A stretch of 64,000 bases of DNA from Haliclystus octoradiatus (GCA_916610825.1 OU744449.1:21651793-21715792), one strand, 5' to 3'; counted from the stretch's first letter, positions 12,202-23,211 are shown. A program made the numbers and translations. Notes: generated by a model not told the origin, from the letters alone.

Positions 12202-13765
12202 ACATATGCAATCGAAGAAGATCGCTGAGAAGATCAACCTGAAGGACATCAGAGGAGCCATTCGACTTGCCACTAGCAATGAAACAATAGCTGAAGAATC
12301 GGTGGAAAATACTGCACTTCTGCGCCTCAAACATCCACACAGAAGAGAAGACCTATACAAAATTGAGCAGCTAGACCATTCTCACCAAACACAATCGGTT
12401 AATTGGGAAACTGTAAAACAAGCGATCGAAAGATTTCCATGTGGATCAACAAATGGGCCAAACGGTATCGAACCACAACACCTGAAAGACCTATTGAACT
12501 CAAGTGCCAAAGAAACAAGTAACAAACTTCTACTATCACTAACGTCTTTTATAAACAACATCGGCAATGGAAACATCCCACAACAAATTCTGCCATATTT
12601 CTTTTGTGCAAAGCTACTTGCATTCAATAAAGACAATGGAGACCTTCGACCAATAGCAGTTGGAAACACCCTTAGACGTCTGAGTTCCAAAATCTATGCT
12701 GATTACAGCAAAGGAAAAGCTACAGAGTTCTTTCATCCAAACCAGCTCGGAGTGGGAACACCTCTTGGATGCGAACCGGCAGTTCATGCAACAGCAACAG
12801 TAATAGATAACTTGAACCAAGAAGACATCCTAATCAAGATCGATTTCTCAAATGCCTTCAATTCTGTACATAGAGACAAACTTTCGGAAAACGTCTATCA
12901 ACACTTTCCAGAAATATATAATTATTTACATCAATCGTATGCACAGTCATCATTATTATTTTTCGGACAAAACCACATCCTCCATTCCGCAGAAGATATC
13001 CAACAAGGAGATCCGCTAGGACCACTTCTTTTTAGCCTCATCATTCAACCAATCATTGACTCACTACAGAGCCCATTGTGCATATGGTATCTAGACGATG
13101 GAACAATAGCTGGGCCAAAGGAAACAGTCATCAAAGACCTACAGATCATAGAAACTATGGGTTCTCAAATTGGGCTATTCCTCAACAAGTCTAAGTGTGA
13201 AGTTATTTCAAAAGCTGAACTCGACAAAGAAGACTCATTGGACGGCTATAGACGCACCCCAATTGATGAGTTGACGCTACTTGGCGGACCAATAGGAGAA
13301 AAGGCCATAGAAACCATACTCAACCTTAAAACCGAAGAACTAAGAAGAATGAACTCCACATTTACTCTCCTGGACTCTCACCACGCACTCTACCTCCTCC
13401 AACATTGTTTCTCAACTCCAAGGCTTCTACACATCCTTAGATGCTCACCATGTTTTGGGTACGATCTTCTTCAAAATTGGGACTGCGCTTGCAAAGAAGG
13501 TCTCGAGTCAATCTTGAATATAAACTTGGACAACGAAAAGTGGAAACAAGCTAATTTACCTATATCAGCAGGTGGTATTGATGTACGCTCAGCTTCAGAC
13601 ATCGCTCTTCCTGCTTTCATATCATCAGTATTGAACTCTTCATCTTTGGTCAAATCTCTCCTTTCTGCAGCCCTTCAGGACTGTACCGTACCTACTGCAC
13701 TTCATTGTGGGAAAACAGTAGAGCTGCCACAACCATTCAAACAGAAAGAACTTGATGCTGCTTAA
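12134..13765 (+). pseudogene. Reverse transcriptase module of the retroelement
   Basis: A 543-codon frame carries the RT core: a GPNGIEP segment (residues 108-114), LRPIAVGNTLRRL (171-183), IDFSNAFNSVHR with the first catalytic aspartate (236-247), QQGDPLGPLLFSL (290-302) and IWYLDD with the catalytic pair (317-322). All three catalytic aspartates are present. The apparent Met at 12134 is probably not the true start, because the SAP frame runs in from upstream through a frameshift. The frame ends at an in-frame TAA at 13763-13765, after which homologous sequence continues in the same frame. Confidence 0.9.
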
Positions 13766-14529
13766 GTCCTTCAGAAGCAAAAAGCTATGCAAGAGACTGT
13801 CTCGTCACAAAAGGACATGGCCAGGTTGAGAGCTGTTCAATCAAAAGAATCTGGAGCTTGGCTCCAAGCTATACCATCAGCTCCACTTGGACTGTTCCTT
13901 TCAAACTCAGAGATTCGGATAGCTACCGCCCTGCGACTGGGTTCAAAGGTCTGCGAAGAGCATACCTGTAGATGCGGAGAAAACGTTTCAGTTGATGGGA
14001 CGCATGGCCTTGCCTGCAAAAAATCTGCGGGCCGTTGGTCACTGAATAACATCATCTGAAGAGCATTATCATCAGCACACGTACCTTCTATACTGGAACC
14101 ACCCGGCCTAAGTAGGGACGATGGACAAAGACCTGATGGTGCTACACAAATCCCATGGAAAAATGGAAAATGCGCTGTGTGGGACGTAACTTGTGTAGAT
14201 ACCTTGGCTGCATCCAACATACCAAAGTCAGCAAAAGGAAGTGGGAAAACAACAGAACAAGCTGAAAAAAAAAGATTAAAAAATACGCAGGATTATCCGC
14301 TAACTACATCATACAACCAGCTACTTTCGAAACTTTGGGATCATTCAGCGAAGGAACAAAGAATTTTATTGATACCATTGCCAAGAAGCTAACCATCGCA
14401 ACTGGTGAAAAGCGCTCAAGAGCTTTTCTGATGCAAAAATTGAGTATCGCAATTCAGAGAGGTAACTGCACAAGCATTATGGGAACTTTACCGACTTGTG
14501 ATGGCATTACAGAAATTTTTAACATGTAG
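13766..14529 (+). pseudogene. C-terminal zinc knuckle and restriction-like endonuclease of the retroelement
   Basis: The RT frame continues past the TAA at 13763-13765 with a C-x-C...H-x-x-x-x-C cluster (CRCGENV, then HGLACKK). An in-frame TGA at 14057-14059 follows, then [11 protein letters not shown] and VWDVTCVDT, then a frame change near 14335 into SRAFLMQKLSIAIQRGN. The CCHC knuckle followed by R-P-D and a downstream W-D resembles the PD-(D/E)XK endonuclease arrangement of R2-type non-LTR elements; that assignment is inference. The breaks mean the copy cannot make an intact protein. Confidence 0.75.
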
Positions 14530-14689
14530 ATAATATGCAAAGAGTTCAAAGTTGTAAATAGTTTTTTAGATCTTACATCTTCGTAGCTCTTTTTCTTTTT
14601 TTTAGAAAATATAAAATGTAATAAAATTAATTAAAAATGGATTAAAATATAATGAATAAAAAAAAAAAAAAAATTCCTTTATTAAATTA

Positions 14690-15745
14690 CATCAATCATT
14701 CAGCCTTACCGAATCTAACTTTGTTGTAGCATCTCTAGACTGTAGTTGTCCTCTTTTTGTAGGTTTCAAAGTAAGATGCACAATTATTTCGATTTGAAAA
14801 CGTTAAGAGTCTGCGATGTCTGCTGCCGCCATACCATACTATATCATTTACACATTTTTAGTAACTATCTATTCTATCTATCTTTGTAAATTTACAGAAG
14901 CTTAATTAAAATTTTGAAATAATGTTGAACTTAGATTTGTATGGGGATCAAAAGACAAGGGATTATTAAATTCATTGGTAAAGAATTGAAGGATGATCTA
15001 ATTAACTGTATTTTTCATAGCACATTTTGAGATTTCCCGGGAAAGGAGCAGCATGGAAGTAAACAGCCTCACTCACAATAATATAGATAATTATTTCGAG
15101 GATAGCGCGCTGCACTCTATGTGCGTTAGACTTGGCGTGCGACGACGCTAGGGACGACCGATGTTGACTATGAACTAATACCGACCCTATTGGTGTTGAA
15201 GTTTGACCAATAAATCAAAGAAACATTAATTTAATAATTTTTTTCTCAATTTTTTGAACCTTCCTGATTGTAGGGTCAACAATTCCTACTTTTGTTGGAC
15301 TCTCGTCCTAAACAAAGGAAAAGTTTGATAGTTTGAAAAATCTTCCAAATATCGACACTGTAAAATTTCACAAGACTCTGGAAAATGGCACTTATTAAAA
15401 CCCCCCCTGTATAGCCGATGTATGATACCCCACTGGGTTAATGATACACATCAAATGGTCAGTTTCCTTGAATCTTTACATGAATAGTTCATGAGAATAC
15501 GGTCATTCAATGTTCATGGATTGTTTTCACAGGGGATGGTGCAGTAATTTGAAAATATTTTCAAATTTGATAAAAAGTATTCAACTTATCCAGATTCAAA
15601 CAAACGAATAGTTTTAGTAGGCCTACACATTCATTCTTCTAGACTAACACAGGCCACTACAATGTGCACATACTTCTAAAATTTCAAGAATCATAAACAT
15701 TGAAAATATTAAAACAGTTATTTTTGTATAATTTTTCACTGTTAT
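14690..15745. other. Spacer with short repeats
   Basis: No gene seen. 15190-15310 holds a degenerate relative of the CAGGGTCC MITE (gtttgaccaataaat... cctacttttgt), and 15480-15536 a degenerate relative of the 16393-16528 MITE. Confidence 0.5.
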
Positions 15746-15750
15746 ATTAA

Positions 15751-15940
15751 AGGAGCAAAAATGACCGGCAGGCGCTACGCACTTCGGATCACGTGCATGT
15801 TTATTGTTCATAACACAATGTATATTGTTGACATGAATTTATAACAGATTAGGCCTGCGTAGAACAATAGTTTCAAAGCGAGACGGTTGAATTACGCTAA
15901 GCATAAATTCAACTTGTGCTCGCAGCGGTCGCCGGCCCCT
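15751..15940 (+). mobile_element. 190-bp MITE with TTAA target duplication
   Basis: Begins AGGAGCAAAAATGACCGGC, ends GCCGGCCCCT and is flanked by TTAA at 15747-15750 and 15941-15944. It is the inverted counterpart of 6760-6958, including the shared core cgagacggttgaatta. It lies just downstream of the MRPS24 stop codon. Confidence 0.85.
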
Positions 15941-16023
15941 TTAAGTATTCAGCAAAGAATCAGCAACACTTTACAAATCAATACTTCCTATAAATATAGA
16001 GAACACATTTATTCACAATACAA

Positions 16024-19000
16024 TCATCGTTGTCTCTTCATTAATGTTTTTTCAATAGATCGAACTTCAAACTTTACAGGACAGCTGAGTAGTGCTGTCA
16101 ATAGCTTCTCGTTAAATGCAATCAGAAAATACAATTTATGCTGTGCGTGAATACCAAATGCTTTCACAAACATTGCTATAGAAATTTTATTCAATCGTCT
16201 TTTGATAATGATATCTGAAGCACACAAATCATAAAATGTTCCTTCGACAATCTTACGGATAACAATATCATCAATCAGGCACTCATGAGCCCAATGACTT
16301 CCTTCTAAACTACCTGCAAAATCAAACAAAACAATATTTTTAGATTGGCAACTTGACAGTTATTTAAAAAGAGAGAAAATTATTAGAATTCTCCCCTGCG
16401 AAAAACAGTTCAGGAGTTCATGAACCCTCACAGACAGTTCATGAACAGTTCATGAACAGTTCATGAAACTTTGGGGCCATTTAACGTTCATGAACTGTTC
16501 ATGAACTCCTGAACTGTTTTCGCAGGGGCTTAAAAAAATCATTGGCTATGCATGCACATGTTTAATCTTATTTAATATTGAGCCTCATTACTTTTCTACA
16601 AATTAAAAAATCAAACATTTCTCTTAGTTGGTAAGCTGTTAGCCTAACCGTTTTCTGAATCTAATAATAACATTTATTTTTATTTTTATAGTACTTATTA
16701 TTCTTGCCATACCAATAAAATAAACTGTTGAATTTGTTGGACTTGTGCAACCTACAACACTGTAGGCCTACTCTATATATTGATAATAGTTTGTTTTGAA
16801 ATTGATATAATTCTAAGCGTCAGCAAAACAAACTTCCACAGTATATATGGATGCTGAATAATGCTTACATAGTTTCTAATTTTATCTTTTATGATTTGAT
16901 AATATTTCTTTTATTTATTTATTTATTTGATATTTATTATTTATTTGGAAATGTGTTTGATTATCAAATTTGTCTATAAAATATAGCAGAGCTTAAATAA
17001 TAAAAGTCAGAGAATCAGACAGTCATGTTTGCTACTTGAAGTTTCACGCTGAGGCGATCATCAGGCAATCTATTCAATGATAAAAAACATTATACCTGAA
17101 AAGGTAACCTCAAGTAGCAAACATGACTGTCTGATTCTCTGACTTTTATTATCCTTTTCATATGATAATAAATAGCCTATCATTATGGAATTGATAATAC
17201 AAATAAATAAAAGCACTATAGTCTGACTTGAGCAATTAGTATAGGAAATATTGGATACCACTCCTCCTTGGACTGATCTATAAGTCCCGCTTTGATATAC
17301 AGCAATTTGACGAGCGGTAAGCGGGACTTATTCCCTTCGTACAGCGTAGTGCAGGATTCTGCACAACGGCATCTGTTTGATCGTATTGTTCTGACAAATT
17401 ATCACGCATTTGATGTACGCGGAAAGATGGGGTTCGACATTACGAAAATTAATGATAGATGCAACATGCAAGCCAAAATAAAATGAATTAAATCTATATG
17501 GAAACTTATGGTTATTAAATCAAGTCGACTAACTGATTGCTGTCAAAAATTACAAACTTATTTCAACGTCATCATTCAAAATACAGATGGCGAAATTATC
17601 TGTAAATGTTTTTACCCTTCAGGATTGTTTAAGATTATATCATTGTGAATGCTTTTGGTTACCATCGAAAATTCAGCAGTTCCACGTCGTGTACAAGAGC
17701 AAGGGAAAGATTTATTCAGAATATAGCAACAATCAAGTGTAGTGTTTATGATTTCCACAATGAATCATATTTCAATCTGCATTTCGATCTCCAACGAGCG
17801 CTCAAAAAGTTTGCAGTAAACAGCAGCGTTCGCTAAATCAATGACTCGCCAGAATCAGTAAGTTAGAATAATAAAATCAGTTTTCCAGTTTAATTAGCTC
17901 CAATACCCTGAAATATATATACAACAAGTGACTCAAGCCACTATTTCTTTCAAATATTTTAGCATCTTTTAAAATTTCAGGCTTACATATTTTACGATTC
18001 GTTCGCTGTTGACCGTTGACACCCTGGAATACTCAAATAAAACTACGTGTTTTCTAAAACAATAGAATTGCCAAAGGACACCAGTCTCACTTACAAACAT
18101 ATCAAAATCGTCAAAGTAAAAGTGAGACTTGGGCAAGTCAAACTCCTCCTCAGCTCTCAATAAATGGAAGATTCTGGGAGTGAGAGTCCTGAAAGGCTAG
18201 CACAAATTCAGAAGAAAATTGAAGAAATAGTTGTATTCGAGTTTCTTTGATCAGAAGAAAAATCATTTCTTTTCATTTCTTGGACAGAGAAGCATTAAGG
18301 CTGTGCAGTTTTTATCATATTTTTTTTTAGACAATAACCGTAAAATGAAAAGATGTGAAAACGTTTACGTGAAAATGATCCCGAAAAGTTTGTAAGAAAA
18401 ATTGGAATCCAGAAAGGAAATATCTTTTATCAGACCCTGCTTCTCCCACATTAGGTTATCATTCTGTGGGAGGTGACAAAGACATATGCCCCTCAACCAC
18501 TGCATGACATCCTTCATTGGCATCAGAAGGAAATGTCTCGACGGGGTTATGGGAGAGTAGTATCTTTTCATAATGTTTTGTATCGTGAATTGTGCTATTT
18601 ACAAGTTTCTTTTTCAGCTATGTCTGACCGTGATTTGTGGCGTTCTTTGTGTAACAAATATGTAAGGCGTATTATGCGGGTATCAGCGGCTTTTCCAGGA
18701 GGTGAACCCCGGGGAACCCAGGGGGGATGGTTGAGATTTGCTAGAGAACAGATAAAAGCATGACGGGTATTGTTGTTGAATCTTTTGTAAGAAAATTTAA
18801 AAAAATCATCATTTTCAATATTTTTTGTACCTGGGGGAGGGGGATTATTGGAAATTATTACCCCCATATCCTAGGGGGTTAATTGACTTTTGCACAGATT
18901 GTTTAGCGAACCCCGGGGGTCACCCCCGGGAAAGCTGCTGATACCCGCATAAGAGGGATGGCACATTTCTATAATGTGACTGTTTATACTACTACTACTA

Positions 19001-19807
19001 CTATTCATCCTTAATTTACTAAGTAAAAATGAGTTATCATCATCGAAAGCCCATGTGTTGCATTTCAACTTTTCGTTTTTGTTGCATAGGCCTGGTCAGT
19101 CCACTGCATAATAGCCGGATGAATTGGTTACAACATGTTTGCATCTTGAATTTATAATGAATCAAAGTGATGTTTCCTGTCATTACTTTTTATTGTTTCA
19201 GTAATATTTTAGATTGTCTTGTATATCACTGTCCAAATTTTGCTTAGAATTAATGGATGTTTTTATGAGCTCTTTTTATAGCTCGTGAATCATTTTGATT
19301 CAATGAGAACACCCAACAATTTTCACAGAATTCAACTCTGCAAGCCACAATCTAGCCTAATGCTTGCCTATCAAAGGATGCCAAGTTGGCCGCTTGTAGA
19401 TTATAATAATTAAAAATAAATATTATCAGCCTATAGGCCTATTTATAAGCGGACAACTCGGCATTCTGTGAAACATACCATTGCTTCACAAAGAAGCTGT
19501 GTATCATTAAAGTAGGCCTACGGAATGGGTGAATATGTTCCATAACATAACCTAGCATTATTAGTATCCTAATTATTAGCATACTATTATCTGATGTTCA
19601 GCAATTAAACCTATATTCCATTTTATTTTGTGTGATCTTTTATTGACTTTGCTTACCTGTGTGTTGAGAATTAAACCCTTTTGTGACACCAATAGTATGA
19701 GCTGGGACTTTATCTTGGGTATATGCTGTAACAGTTCTTGTCTCATAAAATCGTTTTATTATCATAGAAGGATAAGCTCTTGGCAATTGTCGGTTGCACA
19801 TTCTCAT
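16024..19807 (-). CDS. MRPS24: Mitochondrial small ribosomal subunit protein mS24 (uS3m), two exons, complete
   Basis: Join of 19807-19657 and 16313-16024 (minus strand), 146 codons plus stop; human MRPS24 has 167. Exon 1 starts at ATG 19807 with a basic, hydroxylated N-terminus (MRMCNRQLPRAYPS) typical of a mitochondrial presequence, then reads VPAHTIGVTKGFNSQHTG, matching the vertebrate HYIAHRKGW-x-S-x-H-T-G segment. The donor (acag|gtaagc) is phase 1 and joins the acceptor tttgattttgcag. Exon 2 continues SLEGSHWAHECLIDD, EGTFYDLCASDIIIKRR, KLYFLIAFNEKLL and SCPVKFEVRS, each aligning with the human C-terminal domain. The protein is a structural component of the mitoribosomal small subunit, the counterpart of bacterial uS3 C-terminal region. 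An AATAAA lies on the minus strand at 16013-16008, so the 3' UTR is very short. The intron contains MITEs, a Penelope relic and hairpin-repeat copy A. Confidence 0.93.
16393..16528. mobile_element. 136-bp palindromic MITE
   Basis: Ends are CCCCTGCGAAAAACAGTTCA and its inverse TGAACTGTTTTCGCAGGGG; the arms continue with several repeats of gttcatgaac. It lies in the MRPS24 intron. A degenerate relative is at about 15480-15536. Confidence 0.82.
16977..17147. repeat. Penelope-like terminal relic with inverted arms
   Basis: The word agtcagagaatcagacagtc plus catgtttgctacttga (17005-17040) is repeated in inverse orientation at 17110-17146, with a hammerhead ribozyme motif on the minus strand between them. 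The left flank aaaatatagcagagcttaaa recurs at 57277-57296, before a nearly perfect palindrome of the same arms. The inverted-terminal layout is like that of the Penelope element at 28083-30216. Confidence 0.72.
17029..17068 (-). ncRNA. Hammerhead ribozyme motif (type I), Penelope relic
   Basis: Read on the minus strand: stem I strand TTGC, the invariant CTGATGA, a short stem II (cgc-ctca-gcg), the invariant GAAA, a minimal stem III (c-ttcaa-g), then TA at the cleavage position and the stem I partner GCAA. All conserved core positions are present. Hammerheads with very small stem III are known from Penelope-like elements. Activity is not demonstrated. Confidence 0.78.
17281..18135 (+). repeat. 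Dispersed repeat, copy A of the hairpin-motif family
   Basis: The left end is an inverted repeat, taagtcccgctt facing aagcgggactta (17281-17330). The right end (18075-18133) has agtctcactta facing aagtgagact. The body is the reverse complement of 34028-35240, with shared words such as ccacgtcgtgtacaagagc and gatcgtattgttctgacaaa. Open frames inside (for example 17969-18160 minus) recur as frames in copy B but show no known domain. Confidence 0.78.
18490..18990 (+). repeat. Dispersed repeat with GC-rich inverted segments
   Basis: Part of this segment (cataatgttttgtat... gatttgtggygttctttgtgt, 18570-18680) is repeated in inverse orientation at 19990-20100. Internally, atgcgggtatcagcggctttt near 18675 faces aaagctgctgatacccgcat near 18932, so the segment folds back on itself. 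It also has blocks of G and C (gtacctgggggaggggga, ccccgggggtcacccccggg). It lies in the MRPS24 intron. Confidence 0.65.
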
Positions 19808-19867
19808 TACATCACAGTTAAGTTTTCTGACAGTTGCCTATAAATGGGTGAAAATGAATAATTATAT

Positions 19868-20160
19868 ATAAGTCAGGTATGTACAGTAATTAGATTGTAT
19901 ACCCTAATATTGAAAAATTGCATTGTCTGAGATATTAGGTTTATGCAATTTATCAGCAGATAGTAGCAGCGATAGACAGTTACATTATAGGACTGTGACT
20001 GGACTCTCTTTTGCTTAACATATTTGCTACACAAAGAACACCACAAATTACGGTCATGTAAATAAGAAAATTCACAATACAAAACATTATGAATAGATGT
20101 CCAATGGATGATCCACAACAGTTTAATGTGCACATTACCCAGTTTTTGACTCATGGTTAC
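19868..20160 (-). repeat. Inverted partner of the 18490-18990 repeat
   Basis: Shares about 100 bases with 18570-18680 on the opposite strand and the tataatgtgactgt-type word with 18970. It starts just upstream of the MRPS24 start codon. Confidence 0.6.
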
Positions 20161-20205
20161 GTAAGTGACCTTGAGTCTATCCTGTCCTGGTGGAAACGTT
20201 TTCAT

Positions 20206-20247
20206 TTTATTTCATTTCATTTCATTTCATTTCATTTCATTTCATTT
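20206..20247. repeat. (TTTCA)n pentanucleotide microsatellite
   Basis: About eight consecutive ttcat/tttca units. Two unit-related frames here are repeat artefacts. Confidence 0.95.
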
Positions 20248-20471
20248 TTGACTAAATCTCTTGTTCTTTTGAAATAACGTTCAACATACTGCTTTGCGTG
20301 CTAACAAAGGTCGAACAAAAAACGATTGCGCAAGAAACACCATTTTATTGTTAAAAATACAATGGGCATGCTGTGTGATTATTCCAAATTTTTAGCCAAA
20401 TTTTTTTAACAAAAATTTTTTTTCATTGCCCGCCGTGATAGCCGACTCGCAGCTTAGCGAGATTACAATTG

Positions 20472-21424
20472 CAGTGATGTGAGTACTCGTTACAAAAGTA
20501 ACGCGTTACTTGATACTCGTTACTTTTGAAGTAATTTTAAGGGTAATTAATTACTTTTTTGAGGAAAGTAATAAGTAAGTAATTAATTACTTTTTAAAGT
20601 AACGAGTATTTGCAGCCATAAAGTAATTGATGTTACTTCCCGATTACTTTACGAAATACTTTATTCCCGATATATTTCATTGTTTTGTTATTATGAAGTA
20701 GGTATAAATGTTTTCAGTGCATAATTATTGTGAAGTCCCAAATGATTTGAAATGATTGTTGTTTGTGTGAAGCTGGTTATTGTTTTCTACATGTTTTGAT
20801 TTTGAAATTATATTAGCAGCGGCAAGATTTTCAAAATAAACTATTTCATTGTTTACATAGAATTTATTCGTCACGTCATTTGACACTTCTATTGTTCAAA
20901 GTAGAGAATGTCAACACATTTAGACTTGATGAGAAAAACACGCAAATGTTTTTGACTTATGAATGAATAATATGATATTTCATCGATGAAAAACATAATC
21001 TTTGCAACAATTTTTCGCTGGAAAAAATCATGTTCAAAAAAACACAAAAATTGACACTGAGATTAATCACATTAATTTGACCAAACTATTCGGAAAAAGT
21101 TTATTTATTTTATAATTTCTTTTTTACATGCGTATATTTATAGTTTGGTTGTCCAAAGTTTTGAATATTTCAATGTTGTTTGACTATGGTTCAGCTACAG
21201 ACAGTGAACATACTTATAATAAACACTTCCTGTCTAGCCTAAAATACATATAATTTTGAATCTTTACAGACAGAAATGTTTTGATAAATATTCCAAAAGT
21301 AACAAAGTAATTAGTAATTAATTACTTTTCTCAGAAAAGTAATTAGTAATGTAATTTATGAATTTTTGGTAAAAGTAATTTGTAATCTAATTAATTACTT
21401 TTTTAAGTAATTCTCACAACACTG
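20472..21424. mobile_element. Non-autonomous hAT element, 953 bp
   Basis: Starts CAGTGATGTGAGTACTCGTT and ends AATTCTCACAACACTG, with many subterminal gtaattaattactttt palindromes at both ends. An exact 8-base target duplication, tacaattg, flanks it (20464-20471 and 21425-21432). CAGTG ends plus 8-bp duplication are the hAT signature. No transposase frame remains. Confidence 0.9.
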
Positions 21425-21814
21425 TACAATTGCATTATTAAATGAAATGTTTTCTAATACTCCTGGATTAGTTTACATCGTGATTATCTCTTCATTGGTA
21501 GAACACATGATTGTTTTCTTCTTCTCGTCATTTGAAATGGTTAATGAAAGGTTTTAATCGTTCTGTAACATCACTATTTGAAGTGAAACTTCGAAGATAA
21601 TTGTTGTTGTGTTTTGACCATGAGAACTTTTAAACCGACAATTCATCATTTGTTTGGGGGCTTAGACAAGACAGTATTATATATTTATTGCCAGTCGTCA
21701 TGGTTTTATTTGGTTTATTAAAATGCTTTAATTCTGCTGCGACATCAGTTTATGAAGAGACAATTTCGCACGTCATTTACAACTCATACCTGTATTATAA
21801 GTAGTGAAAATCAC

Positions 21815-21890
21815 TTCATTTGTCTAGTGGTGAAGCGTTTGCATAAGGCGCGTGGGGTCTGGGGTTCAATCCCATCGGTCTGCCTTAACA
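21815..21890 (+). pseudogene. tRNA-like sequence (SINE head or tRNA pseudogene)
   Basis: Contains tagtggtgaagcg, resembling a pol III A box, and ggttcaatcccat, a canonical B box. The T arm is good but the anticodon arm does not pair properly, so it is not a functional tRNA. No clear SINE body follows; the sequence downstream is T-rich. Confidence 0.5.
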
Positions 21891-22269
21891 TTTTTTTCTT
21901 TTTTCTTTGATTTATTATTTGGATATATTTTTCTTTATATTATTATATTATTTGGATATTGTTATAATTTATTTTACTTGATTGAACTTGATTTTTCATT
22001 TGATATGATTTTTATATCATTCGATTGGATTGATTTACTTTTTTGAATTTTATTTGAATTTTTTTTCCTTTGCATGATGATTTGATTGATTTGATATTCT
22101 ATTGAATTTGATTTCAATTGGTTTAATTGATTATTATATTATTCACCATGAGTCCGAGCGTAGCGGAGCTACTTTTACACAGATTCGGGTAGCTTCAAGT
22201 GGGAAAAACCTTTGAAACTATAATTTAATACATGATTTAATTTAATTAATTAATTAATTTAATACATTT

Positions 22270-22683
22270 AGTTCAACGGAAATTTAGCAGAATAGTGTGC
22301 AAACGTTCTGGATTGTATTTTCCAATTATTCCGAGCGTTTACAACATCTCCAACTTCACAGTTTAGAATATCGCCGTATATGTAACGATATCATTATTAT
22401 ATATAAAATTTTTCATGGCTTAATTGATTTAGATATTTCTGCATTTTTCAAAATCAGTAAGTCCAAATATACACTAAGATCACATGGGATGAAGGTTACC
22501 CCGTTATTTACACCAAAATATGACTTTTCCAAATATTCTTTTATGTATAGAACAGTATCCGTTTGGAATAGCTTACCTGAAGATCTAGTAGCGATTAAGT
22601 CTTTAAATAACTTCAAAAATAATCTTAATAATATATCATTAAACAAATTCTGTTGTATATATCCATATCATTTTTCGATCTAA
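22270..22683 (+). pseudogene. 3' end of a CR1-like LINE ORF2
   Basis: A first frame reads VQRKFSRIVCKRSGLYFPII, then after a frameshift near 22335 a 100-codon frame carries YSERLQHLQLHSLEYRR, SKYTLRSHGMKV and YRTVSVWNSLPEDLV. These are the conserved features of the C-terminal tail of CR1/L2/Jockey-type ORF2 proteins (ERL-x-x-L-x-L-x-S-L-x-x-R-R, W-N-S-L-P). The frame ends TAA at 22681-22683. The copy is 5'-truncated, lacking RT and endonuclease. Confidence 0.88.
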
Positions 22684-23211
22684 ACTAATTAATCAACATT
22701 TTAGGCTTTGTGTAAGTGTATAATAATAACAATTGTACCTATATATGCCTGTCAAATAACTATTTAAATTGACAAATATACATACATACATAAATACATG
22801 ATGTAATCGAGTCTGCAAATTTTCAAAGGCTTGTAATTTTTTATTTACTTTATGTATCAAAATGAAACTTTCCACAATGTTTAGACTATATAAGAATGTT
22901 CTCCTGCAATTTTGTAATTTTTGAGACTTTGGAAGTTGAGTATTCCGATTCACCCCGTTCCAATTCACCCCGCTCTCCCTATCTATACATAGAATTAGAT
23001 AGCCCACTATAGATGATTATTAATTGACCAGTTTTTAGAGAAGGGTGCTTTTCGACGAGATTTCGGGGGAGACTACGTAATATTTGCCTGCGGCGCGGTT
23101 GCTTATAGCAAATTTTTTCCTTCTCCGTGGGCGGAAAATCAATAATGAGGCTTCTGAAAAAACATTTTGCGGGCGCCTCGAGATGCTGAAAATGTTATCT
23201 CGGGGGCAGCT

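Larger units (their letters stand above)
11186..14671 (+). mobile_element. Non-LTR retroelement with chromodomain, SAP, RT and endonuclease modules
   Basis: The unit carries, in order, a chromodomain (11421-11590), a SAP domain (11710-11810), a reverse transcriptase (about 12390-13300), a CxC-H-C zinc knuckle and a restriction-like endonuclease region (13960-14230), then an AT-rich 3' part and a run of A's ending at 14671. The 10-base word aattccttta lies directly on both sides (11176-11185 and 14672-14681), which fits a target duplication and gives an element of about 3.5 kb with a roughly 235-base leader. The reading frame is broken by at least three frame changes and two in-frame stops, so this copy is dead. 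RTs with this motif set are abundant in invertebrate genomes; the chromodomain at the N-terminus is what is unusual. Clade not named. Confidence 0.82.
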
